From: CAZDAW01 sp964503685
GTDB lineage: Bacteria > Chloroflexota > Anaerolineae > Anaerolineales > Anaerolineaceae
Direction of reading: 5' to 3'
DNA length: 30,702 bases
Assembly: GCA_964503685.1 (NCBI GenBank)
Contig: CAZDAW010000039.1
Coordinates: 1-30,702 of the forward strand
Each line of letters starts with the position of its first letter. The stretch's first letter is position 1. Shown piece by piece: positions 15,024 to 22,389 of the stretch. The notes below the pieces were generated by a model. The model saw nothing but the letters and a program-made list of their open reading frames with translations. It was not told the DNA's origin and searched no databases. The translations under genes were made by a program, and so were the position numbers.

Positions 15024-16706
15024 ATGAAAGTGAGCAGAAAAATTAAACTCTTATTGGTTGTCATGGTTTTGCTGTTAGCGGCTCTGGCGTGTGGGCCAAA
15101 ACCGACAGAAACGCCCCTTGATACATCATTTACTCAGGAGCCGGTCGAGCAAGGATTGCCGCAACAACCTTCTGGAACGCCTTCCGGTATTCTTTCGACT
15201 GCTCAGAGGCAGGCATTGATGCATGCCACCGTTCAGGTTCTGATGCTCTACAATGAAGGGGGACAGTTGCAGCCCAAGTTTTCCGGTTCAGGTACTATTC
15301 TAACGCCAGACGGTATTATTTTAACCAACTGTCATGTGGCCGCCCCAGATATTTATGCTGCCGCTAATGGCTTTACGGATGATCCTGTAGCAGACTTGGG
15401 CATTTCAGTTGTTGATCGCGCTGACCAACCTCCTATAGCGTCTTATTTCGCTAAAGTTATGGCGGTTGATGGCGTTTTAGATCTTGCGGTTATCAAAATC
15501 GATCGTATGCTGGATGGCTCGCCGGTAACTGCAAGTAATTTAAATCTGCCATATGTTCAAATAGGCGATTCGGATAAAGTCGAACTGGGCGATCCTGTAT
15601 TTGTTTTTGGGTTTCCGACAATTGGCGGTGAAACGATTACCTATACAACAGGTTCAGTATCAGGTTTTGATAGCGAATCCATCGGCGACCGGGCCTGGAT
15701 TAAGACAGATGCGATGATCGCAGGGGGAAATTCAGGCGGCCTGGCGGCTGATAGTAATGGGACGATTATTGGAGTGCCGTCGCGTGGCGGTACGTCTTCT
15801 GCCAGCAAGATTACTGACTGCCGGCAAATTGCTGATACAAATGGGGATGGCGTAATTGATGAAAAAGATACGTGCGTCCCCATGGGTGGATTTATCAATG
15901 CTATTCGCCCGATCAAGTGGGCTTTGCCGATGATCCAGTCTGCACGTCAGGGAATAGCTTATGTCAGTCCTTATGGTCAGGGCCAACAGGTTGTTCAGCA
16001 GCAGCCGATCAGTCCGGCGAGCGGCTGGAAATTTAGAACATGGGCAGAAGATGCGGATAACCAGAATTGTCCCATTAACCCGTTACAATCATACCCGACA
16101 GGGGCAACTGTGGTGCATGCCAATTTCCAATATGGGAATATGACAACAGGCGCGCCATGGGGCTATCGCTGGTATATCGATGGAAGGGAAGTCTTTTCCA
16201 ACCAGCCTACCTGGAACCTTGGACAATCGGGTAATTGCTTTGACTTTTCTCTGGATAATGGCGGGGACGCCATGCCAGATGGAAATTATAAACTGGAGGT
16301 CTATGCCGGGCCGAACATGGCGCTGGTAGGTTCTGCTACTACTCAGGTGGGGGGCAGTGGCCAATCGGGAAGCGGGCAAAGCAGCGGGGGCGTTCAATTG
16401 CAGGGACAGGTGAAGGATGCCAATACTGGCAGAGGAATTCAAGGCATCTTGATTGTTTTATTAAGACCGGGGCTTGATCCGGACCAGTGGCTTGAAGAAG
16501 AGGAAACAAGTGAGTCGGACATCGTGGCGTACGTTGAATCAGGCAGCGATGGTTATTATCAAATTAATATCTTGCTGGAACGTGGAAAGAAATATGGTGT
16601 TATCGCAGGAAGCAAAAAACTCGGTTATCCAGCTGTGACGGGATACATCTCGTTTGATGCCAATACCCCTGCTGTAGCCAATTTGCCATTACAGCTATCG
16701 AAATAA
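15024..16706 (+). CDS. Trypsin-like (S1C/HtrA-type) serine protease lipoprotein
   Basis: A 560-residue secreted lipoprotein. The N-terminal signal peptide ends in a lipobox-like ALAC, with Cys at about residue 25. The protease domain has the triad H104 (TNCHVA), D153 (VLDLAVI) and S237 (GGNSGGL). Inside it, between S237 and the final helix, an EF-hand-like calcium loop at 271-282 (DTNGDGVIDEKD) is framed by C266 and C284. Then come an Ig-like domain holding two further cysteines, a Gly/Ser linker, and a C-terminal carboxypeptidase-regulatory-like beta domain (LQGQVKDANTGRGIQG). No PDZ domain is visible. ATG 15024 has GGGAGG 6 nt upstream and follows the stop of the previous gene by 2 nt. It is likely anchored on the outer face of the membrane. 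Confidence 0.92.
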   Translation: MKVSRKIKLLLVVMVLLLAALACGPKPTETPLDTSFTQEPVEQGLPQQPSGTPSGILSTAQRQALMHATVQVLMLYNEGGQLQPKFSGSGTILTPDGIILTNCHVAAPDIYAAANGFTDDPVADLGISVVDRADQPPIASYFAKVMAVDGVLDLAVIKIDRMLDGSPVTASNLNLPYVQIGDSDKVELGDPVFVFGFPTIGGETITYTTGSVSGFDSESIGDRAWIKTDAMIAGGNSGGLAADSNGTIIGVPSRGGTSSASKITDCRQIADTNGDGVIDEKDTCVPMGGFINAIRPIKWALPMIQSARQGIAYVSPYGQGQQVVQQQPISPASGWKFRTWAEDADNQNCPINPLQSYPTGATVVHANFQYGNMTTGAPWGYRWYIDGREVFSNQPTWNLGQSGNCFDFSLDNGGDAMPDGNYKLEVYAGPNMALVGSATTQVGGSGQSGSGQSSGGVQLQGQVKDANTGRGIQGILIVLLRPGLDPDQWLEEEETSESDIVAYVESGSDGYYQINILLERGKKYGVIAGSKKLGYPAVTGYISFDANTPAVANLPLQLSK

Positions 16707-16766
16707 ACGAAAGGTGTGCGATATATTCAGATATATATTGATCCCACGCTTTTCCAGGAGGCATCC

Positions 16767-17339
16767 ATGCAACGCAATGACGCGCTAAAAATTGTACGTG
16801 AGTATGTAAAAAATGAAGGTCTTATCCGGCACATGTTGGCAGTCGAAGCTGCCATGCGTTTTTATGCCGCGAAATATGATCAGGATGTAGATACCTGGGG
16901 AATTACTGGCCTGTTGCATGATTTCGATTGGGAGATTCACCCGACATTGGATAAACATCCCCTGGCGGGCGCGCCGATTTTGCGCCAACGCGGCGTGTCG
17001 GAAGAGATTATCCGGGCAATTGTCAGTCATGGAATAGAGACGGGTGTGGCAAGAGAAAGTTTGATGGAAAAAGCACTACTTGCCTGTGATGAAATTACCG
17101 GTTTAATCATAGCGGTTGCGTTGGTGCGACCTTCACGGTCGTTAAATGATTTGACCTCATCATCAGTGAAGAAAAAGTGGAAAGACCGCGCCTTCGCTGC
17201 TGGTACGAACCGAGAAGAAATGGCTCAGGCGATTGCTGATTTCGGTGTGGAGTTGTGGGAACATGTTGATAACGTGATCCTCGCCATGCGACCGATTGAG
17301 TTGGAATTAGGCCTGGCTGGCATGGATAATGTAACCTGA
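16767..17339 (+). CDS. HD-domain phosphohydrolase-like protein
   Basis: A 190-residue soluble protein with an HD domain. The first metal ligand His lies in EGLIRHMLAVEAAM, the HD doublet in GLLHDFDWE, and later ligands in the KHPLAG and AIVSHGIETG segments. HD proteins are metal-dependent phosphohydrolases acting on nucleotides or similar phosphoesters; the substrate here is unknown. The conserved SLMEKALLACDEITGLI segment matches a widespread stand-alone HD family of unknown role. The start at 16767 is supported by AGGAGG 5 nt upstream; the upstream in-frame extension has no such site. It begins 60 nt after the protease gene and may be cotranscribed. Confidence 0.88.
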   Translation: MQRNDALKIVREYVKNEGLIRHMLAVEAAMRFYAAKYDQDVDTWGITGLLHDFDWEIHPTLDKHPLAGAPILRQRGVSEEIIRAIVSHGIETGVARESLMEKALLACDEITGLIIAVALVRPSRSLNDLTSSSVKKKWKDRAFAAGTNREEMAQAIADFGVELWEHVDNVILAMRPIELELGLAGMDNVT

Positions 17340-17408
17340 GTAATAGATAATCGCCCTGAATTGTTGCAGATGACGGATAAACATATCCGATATTGGGAGA
17401 ATTAGAAC

Positions 17409-18515
17409 ATGGAGATCATCGGTAAAGGCTTTTATATATGGCAAATTGACCAATGCGAGAATGGTCAGATTGATGCAATTGCCAATGTAGCCTACCAAAG
17501 CGGATTAAGCTACGTCATGATTAAAATTGCCAATGGGATGCTGGCTTATAATTATGATGATGTCAAAAAGGCTGATCTGGCAGGCCCACTGGTTGCTGCT
17601 TTGCATACGAAGGGCATCAAAGCCTGGGGATGGCATTATGTTTACGGCTATAATCCTGAGGGTGAGGCCAAGATAGCCATCAATCGCATACAAGAGACGG
17701 GGGTTGATGGATTCATAATCAATGCGGAAGGGCCCTATAAAGAATCAGGTTCGGGAGCTGCATTGCGATATATGAAAGCCCTGCGGGCATCGATTAATAA
17801 TATTCCTCTGGCATTGAGTTCATATCGTTACCCTTCGCTTCACCCTCAATTGCCATGGGTTGAGTTTCTGGATCGGGTGGATTACAACATGCCGCAGGTG
17901 TACTGGGTCGATTCGCATAATCCAGGCGCCCAATTGGAAAGGTGCGTCAAGGAATTTAAGGCGTTGAATCCCTATCGCCCGATTATTCCTTCAGGCGCAG
18001 CTTATAAATGGAGCGGATGGACGCCGACACAACAAGACGAAATCGAATTTATGAATATGGCCCTGACGTTGAATATCCCATCCGTGAATTTTTGGGATTG
18101 GCAGCATTGCCGGCGTGATTTGCCGCAGCATTGGGAAGTGATCAAAAGTTTTCCATGGCCGACCGGCCCGCTGCCTGCGCCGGCAGATATCACAGAGCGC
18201 TATATTGCGGCGTTGAATACTCATGATGTTAACAAAGTTATTGCGCTATATGATGCTGCATCTGTGCATGTTACCAGTGAGCGTACGATACAGGGCACGA
18301 ACAGTTTGAAAGCGTGGTATACCGATCTATTTCAAAATCGGTTGCCTAATGCTGTGTTTACGCTGACAGGCGCGCTTATATCAGGAAACTCACGCCATTT
18401 TAATTGGACGGCCACTTCGACAAAGGGCAAAGTAACAAACGGCAACGATACAATTGGATTGATATCCGATAAAATTGGCTATCACTATAGTTTTTATACC
18501 ATCACAACAGCGTAA
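17409..18515 (+). CDS. GH25-like TIM-barrel protein fused to an NTF2/SnoaL-like domain
   Basis: A 368-residue protein with two parts. Residues 1 to about 255 look like a glycoside-hydrolase-type TIM barrel: opening strand GKGFYIWQID, then SYVMIKIANG, KAWGWHYVYG, VDGFIINAEGPYK, LALSSYRYP, VDYNMPQVYW, RPIIPSGAAY and SVNFWDWQH in beta-strand order. E107 in INAEGPY sits where a catalytic acid is expected, but the usual GH25 D-x-E is N-x-E here. Residues about 268-368 (ITERYIAALNTHDVNKVIALYD...) look like a SnoaL/NTF2-like domain. No signal peptide is seen. Start ATG has GGGAG upstream, about 9 nt. The enzyme activity is not predictable; lysozyme-like, other glycosidase, or binding roles are possible. 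Confidence 0.75.
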   Translation: MEIIGKGFYIWQIDQCENGQIDAIANVAYQSGLSYVMIKIANGMLAYNYDDVKKADLAGPLVAALHTKGIKAWGWHYVYGYNPEGEAKIAINRIQETGVDGFIINAEGPYKESGSGAALRYMKALRASINNIPLALSSYRYPSLHPQLPWVEFLDRVDYNMPQVYWVDSHNPGAQLERCVKEFKALNPYRPIIPSGAAYKWSGWTPTQQDEIEFMNMALTLNIPSVNFWDWQHCRRDLPQHWEVIKSFPWPTGPLPAPADITERYIAALNTHDVNKVIALYDAASVHVTSERTIQGTNSLKAWYTDLFQNRLPNAVFTLTGALISGNSRHFNWTATSTKGKVTNGNDTIGLISDKIGYHYSFYTITTA

Positions 18516-18552
18516 ATGTGATCAGGTATCCTGTAAGCAGGTAGCATGGTAT

Positions 18553-18592
18553 AAAATGCAGGCAAATCCACAAATTGCCTGCATTTTTATTA
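18553..18592. terminator. Bidirectional intrinsic terminator
   Basis: A 13-bp stem (arms 18553-18565 and 18575-18587) with a 9-nt loop lies between two convergent genes. On the + strand it is followed by TTTTTATTAT and on the - strand by TTTTAT, so it can serve both. Confidence 0.88.
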
Positions 18593-18600
18593 TGGGGAAA

Positions 18601-19593
18601 TTACTCCTTTTTCTTGAATCCAGATAGCAGCAATATCAAAGAACCGACTGTTGAGACAAAAATTAAGACAGCCCCAATAATTCTACGCCAGCGAATGGCA
18701 TTTGCTTTCGTGGCTGGAAGCGGCGTTTGGGTAGGTGTGGGAGGCTGTTGAGTCGGCGTTTGAGTTACCTGACGGGGAGGCAGGGTTATTGAGAGGGTTT
18801 CGGTAGGCGGGTGCGGAGTTTCAGTATCCAGAACGGGCGTGGGTGTATATGCAGCACGGACGATCAATTTTTGCCCAGGATAAATCAGACTATTGGTCTC
18901 CAGGTTGTTGAGCTTAAAGAGCTCATCAACAGTAATTCCATAGACTACAGCGATTGTGTAAGGAGCCTGACCTGCCTGTACAATATGCGTGATCGACCCA
19001 TCAGATGCTGGAGTAGCTTTGATGACAAGATTGACGCTGGTAGAGATTGCTCCATTGGTTGGTTCTTTTTGGACGCTCGAAGGCGTACCGGGGGTATTGG
19101 TTGACCGACTTTGACCGGTGATTACCCCAACAAGCAGGGTGTAATGAATAAATCCCCCGCCATCCGAAATTCCCGCGCCAACGTCAATATATTGCGGATT
19201 CGTCATCGTGCGGTAATGGACTTCATCAGACCAGAGATCGTATACGACTTTTTGAGGGTTAAATCCGCTTGTGTAAGCGATGTTTTCTGATGCAATAATC
19301 TTTGCTCCGCCGCCGTAACCGGCTGCCGCAGCCCGATCTGTAGGTGTTGTTCCCCCTTCTCCGCTGTGTGTGATGTAATTGCCGCTGGATACGCGCCAAT
19401 CTGTTTGTGATTGAGCTGCCGACATTAATAAACTGTTGATTTGAAGCGCTGGCAGCCCCTGTTCAGCGCGAAGCTGGTTTACCATAGCAATGAGATCGTA
19501 TGCCCGGCTATCCTGTGCTTTTGCCGGGATTCTGAATACCAGGCTGAAAATAACAACGATTCCAAACAATAGACAAACGAATGATTTATTCAT
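18601..19593 (-). CDS. Secreted CAP-domain protein with LysM and C-terminal membrane anchor
   Basis: A 330-residue exported protein. An N-terminal signal sequence (about 1-27) leads into a CAP/SCP domain with the marks LRAEQGLPALQ, H76 in YITHSGEGG, SENIAYTSG and DEVHYRTMTNPQYIDVGAGI. A LysM domain at about 208-252 (ITHIVQAGQAPYTIAVVYGI...LIYPGQKLIV) should bind peptidoglycan. Then comes a Thr/Pro-rich linker and a C-terminal helix followed by KKKE. The protein is probably cell-surface bound. The ATG at 19593 is chosen; a TTG five codons upstream is the alternative and neither has a strong SD. It lies 36 nt downstream of the DUF218 gene and probably shares its transcript. Confidence 0.9.
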   Translation of the reverse strand: MNKSFVCLLFGIVVIFSLVFRIPAKAQDSRAYDLIAMVNQLRAEQGLPALQINSLLMSAAQSQTDWRVSSGNYITHSGEGGTTPTDRAAAAGYGGGAKIIASENIAYTSGFNPQKVVYDLWSDEVHYRTMTNPQYIDVGAGISDGGGFIHYTLLVGVITGQSRSTNTPGTPSSVQKEPTNGAISTSVNLVIKATPASDGSITHIVQAGQAPYTIAVVYGITVDELFKLNNLETNSLIYPGQKLIVRAAYTPTPVLDTETPHPPTETLSITLPPRQVTQTPTQQPPTPTQTPLPATKANAIRWRRIIGAVLIFVSTVGSLILLLSGFKKKE

Positions 19594-19629
19594 TGATGTG
19601 CTTTTCAATACGTTTATTTCACTTCTAAC

Positions 19630-20325
19630 TCATGAGGCGTTATCTTTTGATATGTTTTTTTGGCCATCGGATTCAGCCGGGAATATCGGTTCAGGGTTAC
19701 CCAAAACAGGCAGGGGATGCGTGATTGAAGCTTCCCACATTGCCGTTGCTGTTGCGATGATTTCTCTCAGGTTCCAGTATAGATAAGGCCCCCGGCGGTA
19801 AATACGTTTGTCTGCAGCGACCCCGGTTGATGGAATCCCCATTTTGTTGCACAAAAAAAGGGCCCGGGGCAAGTGATATCTTTGTGTGACAAGAATAGCT
19901 TGTTTGACGCCAAAGATAGCTTTAGCGCGATAGCAGGTATCGTAAGTGCGTCGACCGGCATAATCGAGGACGATGGCTTGATCGGGCACACCCAAAGAAA
20001 TTGCGTAGTTTCGCATGGCAGCAGGTTCATTGTAGTCAACGAAGCGATTATCACCGCTCATCAGTAGTTTTTCGACTTTATTGTCAAAGTATAGTTGGGC
20101 AGCAGTTTGGACTCGATCCTGTAACACGGGTGTTGGGCTGCCGTTTTTCCATAGTCCTGCGCCGAAGACAATCGCAACGCGGGCGGCGGGTATTTCCTGT
20201 ATGGGGTATATTTGAGAGCGGGTTGTTAATACGGCAACCAATCGCATGAATCCAAGCAGCAGTATAGCGGCTACAAACAGGCATGTCAGTAAGCGGATAG
20301 TCATAATAGGCTTTCTATTTTTCAT
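19630..20325 (-). CDS. DUF218 (YdcF/SanA/ElyC-like) membrane protein
   Basis: A 231-residue protein with an N-terminal membrane helix (about 8-33, RLLTCLFVAAILLLGFMRL) and a DUF218 domain. Family marks are VAIVFGAGLWKNGSPTPVLQDRV near the start of the domain, LLMSGDNR, the EPAAMRNYAISLGVP segment, and ILVTQRYHLPRALF. Relatives SanA and ElyC act in envelope permeability and peptidoglycan precursor handling in enterobacteria; the biochemical activity is not settled. ATG 20325 is chosen, with an overlapping TTG at 20331 as alternative; neither has a clear SD. It is divergent from larE with only 42 bp between the starts and upstream of the CAP/LysM gene, which suggests a shared envelope role. Confidence 0.85.
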   Translation of the reverse strand: MKNRKPIMTIRLLTCLFVAAILLLGFMRLVAVLTTRSQIYPIQEIPAARVAIVFGAGLWKNGSPTPVLQDRVQTAAQLYFDNKVEKLLMSGDNRFVDYNEPAAMRNYAISLGVPDQAIVLDYAGRRTYDTCYRAKAIFGVKQAILVTQRYHLPRALFLCNKMGIPSTGVAADKRIYRRGPYLYWNLREIIATATAMWEASITHPLPVLGNPEPIFPAESDGQKNISKDNAS

Positions 20326-20353
20326 CCACAAATTTTACCATGACTGATTCGGG

Positions 20354-20359
20354 TATAAT
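20354..20359 (+). promoter_or_regulatory. -10 element immediately upstream of larE
   Basis: A perfect TATAAT whose expected start point (about 20366) lies 1-2 nt before the GTG start of larE. There is no SD site and no good -35 at 17 nt. Read on the other strand, the same few bases give TATACC, a possible -10 for the divergent DUF218 gene. Confidence 0.5.
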
Positions 20360-20367
20360 TTGTAGTT

Positions 20368-21174
20368 GTGGAACATGAAAAATTAACCAGGCTAAGACGC
20401 GTAATTAATAAATTAGAAAGCGCAGTGGTGGCATTTTCAGGGGGGGTGGATAGCGCTTTATTGGCGCGCCTGGCTTTTGAAGAATTGAGCGCGCGGGCTT
20501 TGGCGGTGACGGTGGTTTCACCCAGTATGTCGGTTAGTGAACGCCAGACAGCCATTCGTTTGGCTGAGGAGATCGGCATCGCACATCGGCTGATTGCCGG
20601 GCAAGAATTTTCAGATCCCCATTATATACAAAACACGCCCATGCGTTGTTATTGGTGTAAACGGAGCATTTGTGGTGTATTGGTCGCTTATGCAAAAGAA
20701 CATGGTTATGCATGGGTCATTGACGGGAATAATGTTGATGATTTGCAGGATACTCGCCCTGGGAGACAGGCAGCCTCTGAGTTTGGCGTTCGCTCGCCAT
20801 TTATTGAGGCAGGTGTGACAAAAGCGGATATCAGGGATATCTCGCGCCATTTAGGCTTATCCAATTGGAATAAGCCGGCTCTGGCTTGTCTGTCAACACG
20901 TATTCCTTACGGCATTTCCATCGACGTGAAAACTCTGGAAACAATAGAAAAGGGCGAGGAATGTTTAAATCGCCTGGGTTTGCATCAGTTGCGTTTGCGC
21001 CATCATGGAGATATTGCCCGAATTGAAGTTAATCCACAGGATTTCTCTATAATTATCCAAAATAGAGAAGCGATTATCGCTGGTTTGAGCGAATTGGGAT
21101 ATCGATTTATTACACTGGATTTAGCAGGCTACCAGATGGGCAGCTTCAACAAGAAAGTGGATAATGGAAAATAA
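20368..21174 (+). CDS. larE: LarE-type ATP-dependent sulfur transferase
   Basis: A 268-residue PP-loop enzyme of the LarE family. The ATP-binding motif SGGVDS is at 24-29 and the family segment ALACLSTRIPYG at 171-182. LarE converts the pyridinium bis-acid adenylate to its thio form in making the nickel-pincer cofactor of lactate racemase. C174 aligns with the sulfur-donor Cys176 of Lactobacillus plantarum LarE. In addition RCYWCK gives C94 and C97; with C174 these could hold an iron-sulfur cluster as in the three-cysteine LarE type. The start is GTG without SD, close behind a TATAAT. No larA, larB or larC is in the window, so another thiolation role remains possible. Confidence 0.88.
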   Translation: MEHEKLTRLRRVINKLESAVVAFSGGVDSALLARLAFEELSARALAVTVVSPSMSVSERQTAIRLAEEIGIAHRLIAGQEFSDPHYIQNTPMRCYWCKRSICGVLVAYAKEHGYAWVIDGNNVDDLQDTRPGRQAASEFGVRSPFIEAGVTKADIRDISRHLGLSNWNKPALACLSTRIPYGISIDVKTLETIEKGEECLNRLGLHQLRLRHHGDIARIEVNPQDFSIIIQNREAIIAGLSELGYRFITLDLAGYQMGSFNKKVDNGK

Positions 21175-21396
21175 AATATATGTTGCCACATCGCCGCATA
21201 CGATAGCTGTAAACCGAGTCGGGATTGGTTCGGGCAATCACAAGAGGATTGTTGGTAAACGGCGGGGGCCAGTCAGGTTCGGGTGTATGTATGGCGTGGA
21301 TTCTGGCGCGTTCTGGTGGTGTTGTGAGAAAAATCAATCAAACAAAATGGGAAGTAAGATTTTATCGTTATATAATGATAAGAAAGAGAGGTAAAT
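21175..21396. other. Gene-free gap between larE and the small membrane protein gene
   Basis: This 222-bp stretch has a GC-richer middle (21180-21335) than its flanks. Short open frames exist on both strands, but none has an SD site, a recognisable domain or a sensible start. I could not fold it into a tRNA. It may be a decayed gene or an unrecognised RNA. Confidence 0.4.
21371..21376 (+). promoter_or_regulatory. -10 element of the small membrane protein/DUF4230/kinase operon
   Basis: A perfect TATAAT sits 20 nt before the ATG at 21397, with GAGAGG 5 nt before that ATG. The -35 region at the usual distance is poor, so this is a moderate call. Confidence 0.5.
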
Positions 21397-21663
21397 ATGA
21401 ATGACCAATTTGACAATAAGGCTAATCCGGAAGATAAGAGTTGGTTCACAACACCACTGTCTGCTCGCGGCTGGCCGACATGGGTTGTTTATATCTTTGG
21501 GTTGATTGGGATTCTATATATTCTCAACCCTACAGCCGGGATACTTGAACTGATCCCGGATAACTTCCCGATTATTGGTAACCTGGATGAAGCAGTTGCC
21601 TTTATGTTGATTTGGGCTGGAATGCTTGAATTTATCGAAGGGAAGAAACGGAAAAAAGATTAG
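21397..21663 (+). CDS. Small two-helix membrane protein, DUF1232-like
   Basis: An 88-residue protein with two hydrophobic segments (about 28-46 and 67-77) joined by LELIPDNFPIIGNLDEAVA. This linker resembles the conserved loop of the YkvA/DUF1232 family (IPD-IP-IG-LDD). The C-terminus is strongly basic (EGKKRKKD). GAGAGG lies 5 nt before the ATG. It is followed 30 nt later by the DUF4230 gene, likely on the same transcript. The function is unknown; the family match is by motif only. Confidence 0.75.
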   Translation: MNDQFDNKANPEDKSWFTTPLSARGWPTWVVYIFGLIGILYILNPTAGILELIPDNFPIIGNLDEAVAFMLIWAGMLEFIEGKKRKKD

Positions 21664-21693
21664 GATCAAGGTCTTGGTTTACAGGGATATCTG

Positions 21694-22368
21694 ATGAATA
21701 ATGTTCTTCGTTATTTATTAATTGCTGTGATTGTGATTATCATTTTGATGGCAGCCGGGGTGGTCTGGCAGGTTGGGGTTACAACAGAACGAGCGTTGCA
21801 GCCGCTGCAAAAGTTACAACAGTCAAATGCATCTTTACAAACGCAAGTTGCAGATTTTCTTCACCCTACTCCTACGGTGATCCCGGATCCGGTGACAATC
21901 ATCCACGAAGTGCGCTCTCTGGCGCGCCTTGAGACGATTCAATATAACGTTGAAAAAGTAATTACAGCAGAAACCGGGCAAGGCGCTTTAGGATTTCTAT
22001 TAGGCGACAGGTTGTTGTTTGTAGCTCATGGTATGGTGATTGCCGGCGTTGATCTCGAAAAAATCCAACCAGAAGATTTGACTTTACAGAGCGGTGCATT
22101 GAAAGTCCGTTTACCAGCTCCAGAGATATTTGTAGCCACACTTGATAATGAAAAGTCCTATGTTTATGATCGTGATACCGGGATATTGACACGGGGTGAT
22201 CCTAATTTGGAAAAAACAGCCCGCCAGGCGGCCGAGAAGCAAATTCTGCAAGCCGCTCTGGAAGATGGGATTCTTGATATTGCCCGTCAGAATGCAGAAA
22301 ATTTTCTGGAGCGATTGCTGCGCGATCTGGGATATCCCGAAGTGATTTTCGTCGAGTCAGAATCTTGA
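21694..22368 (+). CDS. DUF4230 membrane-anchored protein
   Basis: A 224-residue protein with one N-terminal helix (about 6-28) and an extracytoplasmic DUF4230 domain. Family marks are the EVRSLARLETIQYNVEKVI segment, followed by GVDLEKIQPEDL, LKVRLPAPEIF and the C-terminal amphipathic helix with ARQNAENFLERLLRDLGY. The fold is thought to be a membrane-associated beta domain; its role is not known. ATG 21694 has AGGGA about 8 nt upstream. The spacing to neighbours (30 nt before, 21 nt after) suggests an operon with the small membrane protein and the nucleoside kinase, though the functional link to the kinase is not evident. Confidence 0.85.
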   Translation: MNNVLRYLLIAVIVIIILMAAGVVWQVGVTTERALQPLQKLQQSNASLQTQVADFLHPTPTVIPDPVTIIHEVRSLARLETIQYNVEKVITAETGQGALGFLLGDRLLFVAHGMVIAGVDLEKIQPEDLTLQSGALKVRLPAPEIFVATLDNEKSYVYDRDTGILTRGDPNLEKTARQAAEKQILQAALEDGILDIARQNAENFLERLLRDLGYPEVIFVESES

Positions 22369-22389
22369 TGTTTAAAGATACGAGTTCTT

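Noticed and set aside
21146..21337. Short - strand open frame of 63 codons between larE and the small membrane protein gene
   Set aside because: No SD, partly overlaps larE on the opposite strand, and no family is recognisable; kept only as a finding about the gap.
21164..21394. 76-codon + strand frame overlapping the end of larE
   Set aside because: No SD before its ATG, odd composition, and it contains the promoter of the next gene.
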